Below are positions 8,754 through 15,506 of a stretch of 41,342 nucleotides of DNA, piece after piece. Both the position numbers and the translations under genes were made by a program. The notes beneath the pieces are model-generated. The model worked only from the letters and a program-made list of their open reading frames with translations, did no database searches and had not been told where the DNA came from. How positions within the stretch are numbered: the first letter of the stretch is position 1; every line of letters starts with the position of its first letter. The stretch lies in assembly GCA_051877275.1 (NCBI GenBank), contig JBJEIS010000139.1, positions 1-41,342 of the forward strand. The letters run 5' to 3'. Source of the stretch: RUG11462 sp051877275. GTDB taxonomy: Bacteria; Bacillota; Clostridia; Oscillospirales; Acutalibacteraceae.

Positions 8754-8782
8754 ATAATATTAAAAAGGGCTTTTCCTTGCAA
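8754..8782 (-). promoter_or_regulatory. Putative promoter of the MecA-like gene
   Basis: On the minus strand TTGCAA (8777-8782), a 17-bp spacer and TATTAT (8754-8759) lie about 20-50 bp upstream of the predicted start. Confidence 0.45.
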
Positions 8783-8825
8783 TACAAAATTGTTGGGATT
8801 TTTTTTGGAATTTTTAAATTTGCTA

Positions 8826-8854
8826 TTGACATTTGTGAGCTTTTGTGGTATATT
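8826..8854 (+). promoter_or_regulatory. Promoter of tRNA-Pro
   Basis: TTGACA (8826-8831), a 17-bp spacer and TATATT (8849-8854) lie about 43 bp upstream of the tRNA 5' end. Confidence 0.72.
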
Positions 8855-8896
8855 ATTTTAGCGTTTTAAAGAAAACGAAAAAATTTAATAGTATTT

Positions 8897-8973
8897 CGAG
8901 GCGTAACTCAGTTTGGTAGAGTGCTTGGTTTGGGACCAAGATGCCGCAGGTTCAAGTCCTGTCGCCTCGACCA
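8897..8973 (+). tRNA. tRNA-Pro (anticodon UGG)
   Basis: The 77-nt sequence folds as a complete cloverleaf. The acceptor stem is CGAGGCG/CGCCTCG, the anticodon stem-loop CTTGG-TTTGGGA-CCAAG has TGG as anticodon, the T-arm contains GGTTCAAGTCC, and CCA is encoded at the 3' end. A promoter lies upstream and a terminator hairpin immediately follows. Its 3' 21 nt recur 222 bp downstream (see 8953-9198). Confidence 0.97.
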
Positions 8974-8978
8974 AAACG

Positions 8979-9012
8979 AAAATCCTGTCGACGAAGGTCG
9001 TTGGGATTTTTT
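8979..9012 (+). terminator. Terminator of tRNA-Pro
   Basis: A hairpin AAAATCC...CGAC-GAAG-GTCG...GGATTTT (8979-9010) continues into six T, six bases after the tRNA CCA. Confidence 0.7.
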
Positions 9013-9059
9013 GTTTTGCATGGAATGAGGACTTGAACCTTATGAAGGTCTGAAGCGTA

Positions 9060-9084
9060 AAAAACAGTCCTGTGGACTGTTTTT
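9060..9084 (+). terminator. Terminator-like hairpin inside the tRNA-tail element
   Basis: An 11-bp perfect stem (9060-9070 with 9074-9084, AAAAACAGTCC and complement) with a 3-nt loop is flanked by A and T runs. No gene obviously needs it, so it may be part of the repeat element. Confidence 0.5.
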
Positions 9085-9194
9085 AGCGAAAGAGCGGGAG
9101 GCGGGTACCATAGGCAAATGTCAATGGTCGCCGAGCGATTAGTATGCTTACGGCTTTAGTCGTAAAGCAGACGACAAGTCCTGTCGCCTCGACC

Positions 9195-9234
9195 AAAAGT
9201 CCGACTTTGACGTTTAGTTCAAAGTCGGACTTTT
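9195..9234. terminator. Bidirectional terminator
   Basis: A perfect 16-bp stem (9195-9210 with 9219-9234, AAAAGTCCGACTTTGA and complement), an 8-nt loop and further T after it directly follow the second tRNA-tail copy. It can also end transcripts of the minus-strand gene at 9251. Confidence 0.85.
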
Positions 9235-9250
9235 TTGTTATAAAATATGT

Positions 9251-9673
9251 TTATTCAGCTTTCTTTGTTTTGTTTAATACTTTAAATAGAATAATATTTA
9301 TTATTGGTAACAAAATACCTGCAACTGCAATTATTACATTCATTATCAATCCGATTTGCACGCTGGAATAATCAAATACATAGAAAAAATACATTGATGT
9401 TGCAATCAAATTGCATATAGCAGCAATTGCACATTTTGGTATGCTTATTTTGAAAATCATAATAAAAGCTGAAATAAGCGTGAATACCACAGGAACAACA
9501 AATCTTAGTATTCCTTCAATAACATAATCAGACTGATTGTATTCATTTGCCATTTTTATTGCTTCAAGTGGATTTAAATCGCCTCTATAAGGGAGGAAAA
9601 AGAATATTGCGCTAGATGCTAATAAAGCGACTGTACACCATTTGAATATACTACTAAAAATATTTTTTTGCAT
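9251..9673 (-). CDS. Small four-helix membrane protein of unknown function
   Basis: I do not recognise this 140-residue protein. It has about four hydrophobic segments (roughly residues 12-28, 55-72, 78-96 and 105-130) with short loops, and a conserved-looking FLPYRGDLNPLEA between the first two. The C-terminus is Lys-rich and cytoplasmic by the positive-inside rule. The ATG follows AAGGAGTTTTATT. It starts 22 bp after the PASTA-like lipoprotein gene on the same strand, so the two are probably cotranscribed and may act together at the membrane. Confidence 0.7.
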   Translation of the reverse strand: MQKNIFSSIFKWCTVALLASSAIFFFLPYRGDLNPLEAIKMANEYNQSDYVIEGILRFVVPVVFTLISAFIMIFKISIPKCAIAAICNLIATSMYFFYVFDYSSVQIGLIMNVIIAVAGILLPIINIILFKVLNKTKKAE

Positions 9674-9695
9674 AATAAAACTCCTTGATTTTTAA

Positions 9696-10424
9696 TTATT
9701 CAACTTCACTTAGCTTTTTAATTATTCTTGAAAGTGTATCAAGGTATTCTTTTAAGTCGTCAGGATTGTTTGCTAAATCGGCTTCTATTTTTTCTGCTTT
9801 TTCTGACCATTCAGATACCTTGTTCATTTGCTCGGTATACTCGGAGAGTATAGACATATCGCTTGGATTATCTTTGTATTTTTTCAATAATTCAATGTAA
9901 CTGTCAACCCATTCTTCATATTCCTTTAAAAACTCTTTCCAATCAACAGAAGATTTTTCTTTTGTGTTATTTGCTTTTTTTGTGGCCTTCTTTTGAGTGG
10001 TTGTTTTATTTTCTTCAGCATCTGCCTCAGCACTGCTAATGTCACCGGTATTCGAGTCATCATCGGCAACGTAATCTTCTTTAGCATAGTAAATAGTTAC
10101 CTTACCGTCCGGTGCCATATTATTAGCGTAGTCTTTGTAATTAAATTTAGTTTCGTCATTTACCTTAAATACTTTTCCTTTGTTTACGCTTCTGTTATAA
10201 CTTGAATCAGGCAGAATTGAACCTGCGTCAGCTTCAATCTCGGTTACTTCAAATCCGGCATTTTCAAGTACCTTTTTTGCTTCGCTATGGTCAGTACCCA
10301 TAACATTCGGAACAGGATTATTCTTCCCGCACGAAGTAAATCCGAATAATGTCAGCATAACAGCCAATGATAATGATAGAATTTTTAATGCTCTTCCACG
10401 TTTTCTTTGTTTTAAAATATCCAT
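9696..10424 (-). CDS. Lipoprotein with PASTA-like domain and helical C-terminal domain
   Basis: The 242-residue product has a basic N-terminus, a hydrophobic segment and a lipobox ending FTSC (Cys about residue 32), so it is probably membrane-anchored outside the cell. NPVPNVMGTDHSEAKKVLE-AGFEV begins a PASTA-like unit; in Ser/Thr kinases and PBPs such domains bind muropeptide or beta-lactam-like ligands. A low-complexity D/E/S/T linker follows. The C-terminal ~85 residues (from VDWKEFLKEYEEWVDSY) are an amphipathic helical domain common in small clostridial lipoproteins, whose role is unknown to me. The ATG is preceded by TAGGAGGATATCTT. It is divergent from an XRE regulator with shared operator-like repeats, so it is likely that regulator's target. 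Confidence 0.72.
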   Translation of the reverse strand: MDILKQRKRGRALKILSLSLAVMLTLFGFTSCGKNNPVPNVMGTDHSEAKKVLENAGFEVTEIEADAGSILPDSSYNRSVNKGKVFKVNDETKFNYKDYANNMAPDGKVTIYYAKEDYVADDDSNTGDISSAEADAEENKTTTQKKATKKANNTKEKSSVDWKEFLKEYEEWVDSYIELLKKYKDNPSDMSILSEYTEQMNKVSEWSEKAEKIEADLANNPDDLKEYLDTLSRIIKKLSEVE

Positions 10425-10453
10425 AAGATATCCTCCTAAAAATAAATAATTTT

Positions 10454-10540
10454 AACTATATAGACCAAATATGCCTATGTAGTTTATTAAATTATAGCAG
10501 AATTGCCTATATAATTCAAGTAGAATTTAACTAAATAGGT
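10454..10540. promoter_or_regulatory. Four-site operator-like array in the divergent intergenic region
   Basis: Four near-identical 12-mers of consensus AACTAtATAGGC occur at 10454-10465 (forward), 10473-10484 (reverse), 10505-10516 (reverse) and 10529-10540 (forward). The first overlaps a -10-like TATAGT for the minus-strand lipoprotein gene. The third overlaps TATAAT (10510-10515) for the regulator, and the fourth covers the regulator's RBS. Autoregulation by the adjacent XRE protein is inferred. Confidence 0.65.
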
Positions 10541-10547
10541 GAAAAAT

Positions 10548-10883
10548 ATGTTGAATTATGAAAAAATAGGAAAACAAATTCGTAAATATCGCAAACAAAA
10601 CGGACTATCGCAGGAACAGCTTGCAGAAAAAATATGGATTTCTACTACACATATGAGCCATATTGAAACAGGCAGTACAAAGTTAAGTCTGCCTGTGCTT
10701 GTCGATATTGCGGGTGTGCTTGGTGTAAGCGTTGACGAACTTCTTTCAATTACTCCCGACAGTCAAAAGCAAGAATCTGCTGAAAGTATTAGTGAAGTTT
10801 TGAAAAGTTGTACGGTAAATCAGGTAAAAATTATTACCGATATTGTAATTTCTGCAAAATCAGCTATGGATAAATATAGCTAA
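10548..10883 (+). CDS. XRE-family helix-turn-helix transcriptional regulator
   Basis: The 111-residue protein begins with a lambda-repressor-like HTH domain (about residues 5-62): IGKQIRKYRKQNGLSQEQLAEKI, then STTHMSHIETGSTKLSLPVLVDIAGVLGVSVDELL. The remaining ~45 residues are a helical tail, possibly for dimerisation. I chose the ATG at 10548, with AGGTG six bases upstream; the GTG at 10539 lies within that RBS. It likely represses itself and the divergent lipoprotein/membrane-protein pair through the repeats at 10454-10540. The inducing signal is unknown. Confidence 0.88.
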   Translation: MLNYEKIGKQIRKYRKQNGLSQEQLAEKIWISTTHMSHIETGSTKLSLPVLVDIAGVLGVSVDELLSITPDSQKQESAESISEVLKSCTVNQVKIITDIVISAKSAMDKYS

Positions 10884-10888
10884 ATTAT

Positions 10889-10916
10889 TTGACTTAGATT
10901 AAATTTGATATATAAT
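10889..10916 (+). promoter_or_regulatory. Sigma-A-type promoter of the GH5 gene
   Basis: TTGACT (10889-10894), a 16-bp spacer and TATAAT (10911-10916) lie about 37 bp upstream of the GH5 ATG. Confidence 0.68.
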
Positions 10917-10952
10917 AAGTATCAGATTAAATAATTAATAAGGTGAAAAGTA

Positions 10953-11990
10953 ATGGGGAAATTACAAAGTCTAAAAAAATATTCTATAAAAATGCTTGCA
11001 GGCATCTTTGCGGTAATGTTATTATTTGCGGGAATTCCATCGCAGGCGTTTGCAAAATCGTCAAATAATAATTTTTATCAAAAACACGGTAGATTAAGTG
11101 TGCAAGGGACAAAGCTCGTTGATAAAAACGGAAAACCTGTTCAGCTTAAAGGAGTAAGCTCGCACGGAATTAACTGGGATGTCGGATATCCATATATAAA
11201 TGAAAACGCTTTTCGTACAATGCGGGATGAATGGGGAGTAAACTGTGTTCGTCTTGCAATGTATACCGAAGAATATAACGGATACTGTGTAACAGACTCT
11301 GCTAATAAAAAGAAACTGCTCAATACTATAGACACAGGTGTAAAAGCGGCGAAAAAGCTTGGAATGTATGTCATTATTGATTGGCATATTTTGAATGACA
11401 GAACGCCTGTTGCCCATCAAAAAGAGGCGATTTCATTCTTTAAGAAGATGGCGAATAAGTATAAAAATTACGGAAATGTCCTCTATGAAATATGTAACGA
11501 GCCGAACGGCGGTACTTCATGGAATGAGATTAAGGGCTATGCTAAAAAAGTAATTAAAGCTATTCGAAAATATCAGAAAAAAGCCGTAATTATTGTCGGA
11601 ACGCCTAACTGGTCACAAGATGTCGATGTTGCCGCTTCTTCGACGATTAAAGGATATAAGAATATTATGTATTCTATCCATTTTTATGCCGCCACGCATA
11701 AAGAGCCGTACCGCCAAAAGTTGAAAACAGCGATTGAAAAAGGACTTCCTGTATTTTGCACTGAGTTTGGAACCTGTGATTCAAGCGGAAACGGAAATTA
11801 TGATTTTAAATCGGCAAATGAATGGTTAAAGCTTATGGATTCATATAAAATGAGTTATGTATGTTGGAGTCTTAGCAATAAAAATGAATCTGCGTCTTTG
11901 TTGAAAGCCACTTGCAAAAAGACTCATGGCTTTAAGTCAAAAGATTTGAGCGCACAGGGAAAATGGTTGGTTAAGAAATACAAAAAGTAA
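10953..11990 (+). CDS. Secreted GH5 endoglucanase (cellulase-like)
   Basis: The 345-residue protein has a signal peptide (cleavage likely after QAFA, residue 34) and one glycoside hydrolase family 5 TIM-barrel domain filling the rest. Motifs run in the expected order: QLKGVSSHGINW, NCVRLAMYT, VIIDWHILND, VLYEICNEPNGG with the acid/base Glu183, and PVFCTEFGTC with the nucleophile Glu271, then YVCWSLSNK. The pattern fits the GH5_2-like cellulases that cleave beta-1,4-glucans. There is no carbohydrate-binding module, dockerin or wall anchor, so the enzyme is probably released; the C-terminus is very Lys-rich. The ATG follows AAGGTGAAAAGTA. It is a single-gene unit between its own promoter and a strong terminator. 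Confidence 0.92.
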   Translation: MGKLQSLKKYSIKMLAGIFAVMLLFAGIPSQAFAKSSNNNFYQKHGRLSVQGTKLVDKNGKPVQLKGVSSHGINWDVGYPYINENAFRTMRDEWGVNCVRLAMYTEEYNGYCVTDSANKKKLLNTIDTGVKAAKKLGMYVIIDWHILNDRTPVAHQKEAISFFKKMANKYKNYGNVLYEICNEPNGGTSWNEIKGYAKKVIKAIRKYQKKAVIIVGTPNWSQDVDVAASSTIKGYKNIMYSIHFYAATHKEPYRQKLKTAIEKGLPVFCTEFGTCDSSGNGNYDFKSANEWLKLMDSYKMSYVCWSLSNKNESASLLKATCKKTHGFKSKDLSAQGKWLVKKYKK

Positions 11991-12002
11991 AATGTAATAA
12001 AT

Positions 12003-12045
12003 AAAAAACTCAGGCTTAAACATTTCGTCTAAGCCTGAGTTTTTT
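12003..12045. terminator. Terminator of the GH5 gene (bidirectional)
   Basis: A perfect 16-bp stem (12003-12018 with 12030-12045; AAAAAACTCAGGCTTA and complement) with an 11-nt loop lies 13 bases after the GH5 stop. It also ends the minus-strand pseudogene fragment that abuts it. Confidence 0.92.
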
Positions 12046-12223
12046 ATTTGATTTTTATTAATTTAATCCCCGACCAATTGCTGTAAACTTTTTTAGTGCT
12101 TTGTTTTGCAAAACTGCGGATTTTAATTTTTAAAGTACCTTTTTTCAAAATTTTAAGAGTTTTTGTAGTGTTTTTTGTACTAAAGGCTTTCTTCGCCTCT
12201 TGCGCGAATATCATTTGTATTTT
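12044..12223 (-). pseudogene. Decayed C-terminal fragment of an Fn3-like surface protein
   Basis: Read on the minus strand, about 59 codons ending at a TAA (12044-12046) encode KIQ...FSTKNTTKTLKILKKG...KVYSNWSGIKLIKIK. This matches the second half of the Lys-rich Fn3-like domains common at the C-termini of clostridial surface proteins, and resembles the last domain of the large GH5 protein ending at 39911. A TAG stop (12224-12226) sits just where the domain's first half should be, and no upstream coding continues. The fragment reuses the GH5 terminator. The rest of 12224-12567 holds no feature I can support. Confidence 0.55.
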
Positions 12224-12567
12224 CTACAAAAACAATAAGCCCTTGAGAACTTATAAAATAACACTAATCGCAATTAATAAAGAAAACAACTGCTTTATTC
12301 TTAATATCATAATATACATTTATTTCTTAATTTTTTATAAAAACATACCATAAACTTTTTAAAACTACAATAGAATGATTTTGATTTTAGCGGATGATTG
12401 GTTTATAAAGTATTATAAAAAGGCTTTGAATTTAAAGAAAAGGCGTTGTTTTGTGCTGGAGTTGACTTTTTTGAGATGTCAAGATGGTTTAGATAATACA
12501 TTTTTAACAAAAACCCAAATTTATGTTTTGGATTGATGTAGGTTTATCCAAAGTTACCAAAAGGCTA

Positions 12568-12596
12568 TTGACATTGGCAAAAAAGTAAAATATAAT
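12568..12596 (+). promoter_or_regulatory. Consensus promoter of the pyrimidine operon
   Basis: A perfect TTGACA (12568-12573), a 17-bp spacer and a perfect TATAAT (12591-12596) predict transcription from about 12603, leaving a ~120-nt leader before the ATPase gene. A consensus promoter this strong suggests control acts downstream, at the leader, or by a bound regulator. Confidence 0.85.
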
Positions 12597-12623
12597 AGGG
12601 GCAAATAAAATATGTATGAAAAC

Positions 12624-12686
12624 AAAAACAAATTCGGGCAAAGGTGTTCGCTTATTTTAAGAACATTTTTGCCCGAATTTGTTTTT
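12624..12686 (+). promoter_or_regulatory. Long leader hairpin, attenuator-like
   Basis: 12624-12649 pairs with 12661-12686 through 26 consecutive base pairs (two G-U at the transcript level) around an 11-nt loop. The base of the right arm is a five-T run followed by ATAC, so it resembles an intrinsic terminator placed between promoter and first gene. It ends 38 bases before the ATPase ATG. It could be a transcription attenuator or a 5' stability element; no antiterminator fold was obvious by eye. Confidence 0.6.
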
Positions 12687-12724
12687 ATACAAAAATATGT
12701 TGCAAAGAGAGGAGAGCAATAAAA

Positions 12725-13495
12725 ATGGAAAACAATATTGAAATTAAAATAGATAATGTATCAAAGGTTTTCAGTAACACCGGAAATGATGTTACCGCGC
12801 TAAAAGGTGTTAGCATTGACATTCAAAAAGGTGAGTTTATTTCATTGCTTGGCCCCTCGGGCTGCGGTAAAACAACATTGCTGAGAATGATTGCGGATTT
12901 GATTGAGCCTACAACCGGCAGTGTTACTATAGAGGGTTCAACACCTTTAGAAGCAAGACTGGCAAGAAAATACGGTATGGTTTTTCAAAGCCCTGTTTTA
13001 TATGAGTGGAGAAATATTAAAAAGAATATCGAGCTTCCGCTTGAAATTATGAAAGTACCAAAAAAAGAGCGAAGCGAAAGAGCAGAAAAAATGCTTGACC
13101 TTGTCGGTTTATCGGACTTTGCTAATTCTTATCCTTCACAGTTATCAGGCGGTATGCAGCAAAGGGTAGGTATTGCGAGAGCGCTTGCAATTAAACCCGA
13201 GATACTTTTAATGGATGAACCGTTTTCTGCACTTGATGAGTTTACAAGAGAAAAATTGCATGAAGATTTGCTTAGAATTTGGAGAAAAACCAATAAAACA
13301 ATAGTTTTTGTAACTCATAATATTTCAGAATCTGTTTATCTTTCAGACAGAGTTTGTGTTTTATCACCTCATCCCGGCAGACTGTCAGCGGTTATCGATA
13401 TTGATTTGCCGAGACCGAGAACCGAAGAAATGAGACATTCTGCTGAATTGGCAGCATTGGTTGCAAAGGTGAGAAACAGTTTTGAGGGGGTTTGA
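12725..13495 (+). CDS. ABC importer ATPase (SsuB/TauB/ThiZ-type), predicted pyrimidine uptake
   Basis: The 256-residue nucleotide-binding subunit has all ABC motifs: Walker A LGPSGCGKTTLL, Q-loop MVFQSPVLYEW, signature LSGGMQQRVGIARAL, Walker B ILLMDEPFSALDE and the switch His in VTHNISE. It belongs to the nitrate/sulfonate/taurine/thiamine-precursor group of importers, whose solute receptors are of the NMT1/THI5 fold, consistent with the lipoprotein at 15507. I chose the ATG at 12725 (GAGAGGAGAGCAATAAAA upstream). An in-frame GTG at 12644 lies in the leader hairpin and is not credible. It heads an operon with two permeases and catabolic genes, which points to a pyrimidine-type substrate. Confidence 0.92.
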   Translation: MENNIEIKIDNVSKVFSNTGNDVTALKGVSIDIQKGEFISLLGPSGCGKTTLLRMIADLIEPTTGSVTIEGSTPLEARLARKYGMVFQSPVLYEWRNIKKNIELPLEIMKVPKKERSERAEKMLDLVGLSDFANSYPSQLSGGMQQRVGIARALAIKPEILLMDEPFSALDEFTREKLHEDLLRIWRKTNKTIVFVTHNISESVYLSDRVCVLSPHPGRLSAVIDIDLPRPRTEEMRHSAELAALVAKVRNSFEGV

Positions 13496-13500
13496 TAAGT

Positions 13501-14367
13501 ATGGCTGAAGCAGTAAATCGTAAACCTTCAAAACTTAAAGCTTTTTTCAAATCAAATGTTTTTGTAACGCTTATTTGGGTAGTCGGAATTGTAGTCTTAT
13601 GGGAAGTGATTGCAACAATTGTTGAAAGTTCATTTTCACAAAGACAGGCAATAACATATTTCCCGCATCTTTACCAGATTGTTGCACTGATTTTTTCAGA
13701 TAAAATTGTCGGCGGACAATTAACTACCGCACAACTGCTCTTCCCGGCGGCAGGCACAACTCTACTTCGAGCTTTATACGGTTTTATTATAGGTATTGTG
13801 CTTGGATTTGCACTTGCGCTGGCTATGAATATATCGGGAGCTGTTGAAAAGATTGCATTTCCTTATTTAATGATTATTCAGATGATACCTATTTTGGGTA
13901 TGGCTCCTGTGATTCTTGCGATAACGCAGGATATAGGAAAAGCCAGAATGGTCATTGCGGCGATACTTACATTTTATCCTGTTGCTACGAATGTTCTTGC
14001 AGGATTTAAAGCAGCCGAAAAAGAAAAGCATGAGCTTATGTATTCTTATTCGGCAAGCAAATGGCAGATTTATACCAAAATGCTTATTCCAGCAAGTATT
14101 CCGTACTTTTTTACAGGCTTGAAAATAGCAGCGCCTATGGCAGTTACCGCGTCGGTTCTTGTAGATACCTTACAAGGCGACGGAGGACTCGGCAACGTTT
14201 TATCAGTTGCAATAGGCGGAAAGTATGCAACAAAGCTTATTTTTTGGGATTGTGTATTTTTAAGCGCAATCGTCGGCGTTCTTTCTTATACGCTAATGGG
14301 TTGGCTGCAAAATTTATGCACTCCTCAAAATCGTAAGCACAGAAAAAGGAGGGAGAAAAATGACTAA
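13501..14367 (+). CDS. ABC importer permease 1
   Basis: The 288-residue membrane protein is a binding-protein-dependent transport permease with about six to seven membrane segments. It carries the cytoplasmic coupling (EAA-like) loop KHELMYSYSASKWQIYTKMLIPASIPYFFTGLK. It matches the SsuC/ThiX/TauC group. I prefer the ATG at 13501 (GAGGGGG about ten bases upstream) over a TTG nine bases earlier. It begins six bases after the ATPase stop and its end overlaps the next permease gene, so the importer is a translationally coupled unit with a heterodimeric membrane channel. Confidence 0.9.
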   Translation: MAEAVNRKPSKLKAFFKSNVFVTLIWVVGIVVLWEVIATIVESSFSQRQAITYFPHLYQIVALIFSDKIVGGQLTTAQLLFPAAGTTLLRALYGFIIGIVLGFALALAMNISGAVEKIAFPYLMIIQMIPILGMAPVILAITQDIGKARMVIAAILTFYPVATNVLAGFKAAEKEKHELMYSYSASKWQIYTKMLIPASIPYFFTGLKIAAPMAVTASVLVDTLQGDGGLGNVLSVAIGGKYATKLIFWDCVFLSAIVGVLSYTLMGWLQNLCTPQNRKHRKRREKND

Positions 14368-15463
14368 AAAAAGCAACTCCCTTTCAAAGATAATCTGGGG
14401 CATAATTCTTATTATTGTTCAAGGTGTGCTGATAATATATTTTTCACTTACAAACACGCTTTATCTTCCGGATATTTCATATCTCGGAATGGCATATATC
14501 GTTCCGGTGGCAATATATTATCTCGGATATTTTATGATTGGTATTACAGGCGTTTTGCTTTTAGCATTCGGTATTGCACAATCGGTTTCGCCGATTAAGC
14601 TTAAAAAGCTTTCTTCCTCAAAAGGCTTTTCGGTTACAACTTCAATTTTGTTTCCGGTAGGTTTTGGAATATTTATATTTGCTAATTGGCAAAACGGAGT
14701 GCTTTTAAAGGTTTTAAACACAACAGAGGTTTTTCTACCGAAACCTGAAAGAATATGGTCGGTTTTTTCTGAAATGGTTCCGAAAACCGAGTGGAGTACT
14801 GCAGGACAGTTTACATATTATCCTGATATGGGCGACCACATAGTTTCTACGCTTAAAATATCAATTCTCGGATTGATTTTCGGTTCGGTTTTAGGTTACA
14901 TAATCGCCATTCTTGCAACGGTGTTTAAGCGTTGGGGCAAGGGCGGACTTACGGTTGTTTCGGTTTTTAATGCCATACCGATTGTTGCGCTTGCACCGGT
15001 AATGCTTTATTGGACAAAAATAATGAATATTTCTTCGGAAAACGGCTTTAGAAGTATGGTGTTTAAAATCATGGTAGTTACGCTTGTTTGTACTTCTACA
15101 ATGAGTGTAAATGCATACAGAGGTCTTAATGAGTTTAAACCTTTTTCAGAGGATTTGTTAAGCACATATGCCGCAAAGCATATAACTGTTTTTTTAAAGC
15201 TAAGGCTTCCAAATTCAATTCCTTATATTTTTACGGCGTTGAAAGTAAGTTTACCTATTTCGGTAATCTCAACATTGGTATCCGAATATTTCGGTGACGC
15301 GGATGTTGCGCTCGGCGTCGGAAGAATGATTAAGGAGAATATAGTAAATTCACAGTTTGCAATAGCATGGGTTTATATATCTATCGCTTGCGTTATGGGA
15401 ATTTTACTTTATGTTTTATTAATGATATTACAAAGTATTTTGCTGAGAAATAGAAAACATTAA
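14360..15463 (+). CDS. ABC importer permease 2
   Basis: This 367-residue permease is the second membrane subunit. The N-terminal ~110 residues carry extra hydrophobic segments (about three) absent from permease 1. The core transport domain follows, with the coupling loop DLLSTYAAKHITVFLKLRLPNSIPYIFTALK. The ATG overlaps the previous gene by eight bases and is preceded by AAGGAGGGAGAAAA. Such paired permeases occur in riboflavin- and thiamine-precursor-type importers with NMT1-like receptors. The substrate assignment (uracil, thymine or a hydantoin/dihydropyrimidine) rests on operon context only. Confidence 0.88.
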   Translation: MTKKSNSLSKIIWGIILIIVQGVLIIYFSLTNTLYLPDISYLGMAYIVPVAIYYLGYFMIGITGVLLLAFGIAQSVSPIKLKKLSSSKGFSVTTSILFPVGFGIFIFANWQNGVLLKVLNTTEVFLPKPERIWSVFSEMVPKTEWSTAGQFTYYPDMGDHIVSTLKISILGLIFGSVLGYIIAILATVFKRWGKGGLTVVSVFNAIPIVALAPVMLYWTKIMNISSENGFRSMVFKIMVVTLVCTSTMSVNAYRGLNEFKPFSEDLLSTYAAKHITVFLKLRLPNSIPYIFTALKVSLPISVISTLVSEYFGDADVALGVGRMIKENIVNSQFAIAWVYISIACVMGILLYVLLMILQSILLRNRKH

Positions 15464-15506
15464 TATTTTTCAGTTTAATAAATTTAAAAAAAGGCAGGTA
15501 ATAAAA

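Larger units (their letters stand above)
8953..9198 (+). repeat. tRNA-tail element: 24-bp direct repeats flanking a ~200-bp insert
   Basis: The last 21 nt of tRNA-Pro plus AAA (8953-8976) are repeated exactly at 9175-9198. The segment between holds a tRNA terminator hairpin, an inverted 13-nt copy of the T-arm (AGGACTTGAACCT, 9028-9040), an 11-bp hairpin with flanking A/T runs (9060-9084) and a GC-richer tract. It has no ORF of note. The second tail copy lacks a full tRNA body, so it is not a second tRNA gene. The layout resembles an att-flanked or tail-duplicating small element at a tRNA 3' end, but no integrase is present. Confidence 0.7.

Noticed and set aside
9120..9195. Second complete tRNA gene ending at the duplicated tail
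   Set aside because: Only the 3' 21 nt match. No acceptor 5' strand, D-arm or proper 7-nt anticodon loop could be built.
12096..12353. 85-codon plus-strand frame in the gap before the pyrimidine operon
   Set aside because: It is low-complexity AT-rich sequence with no RBS, and it runs antisense to the Fn3-like remnant.
12644..12724. N-terminal extension of the ABC ATPase from an in-frame GTG
   Set aside because: The extension lies inside the leader hairpin, has no RBS and adds a Cys/aromatic-rich tail foreign to the family. The ATG at 12725 has a strong RBS.
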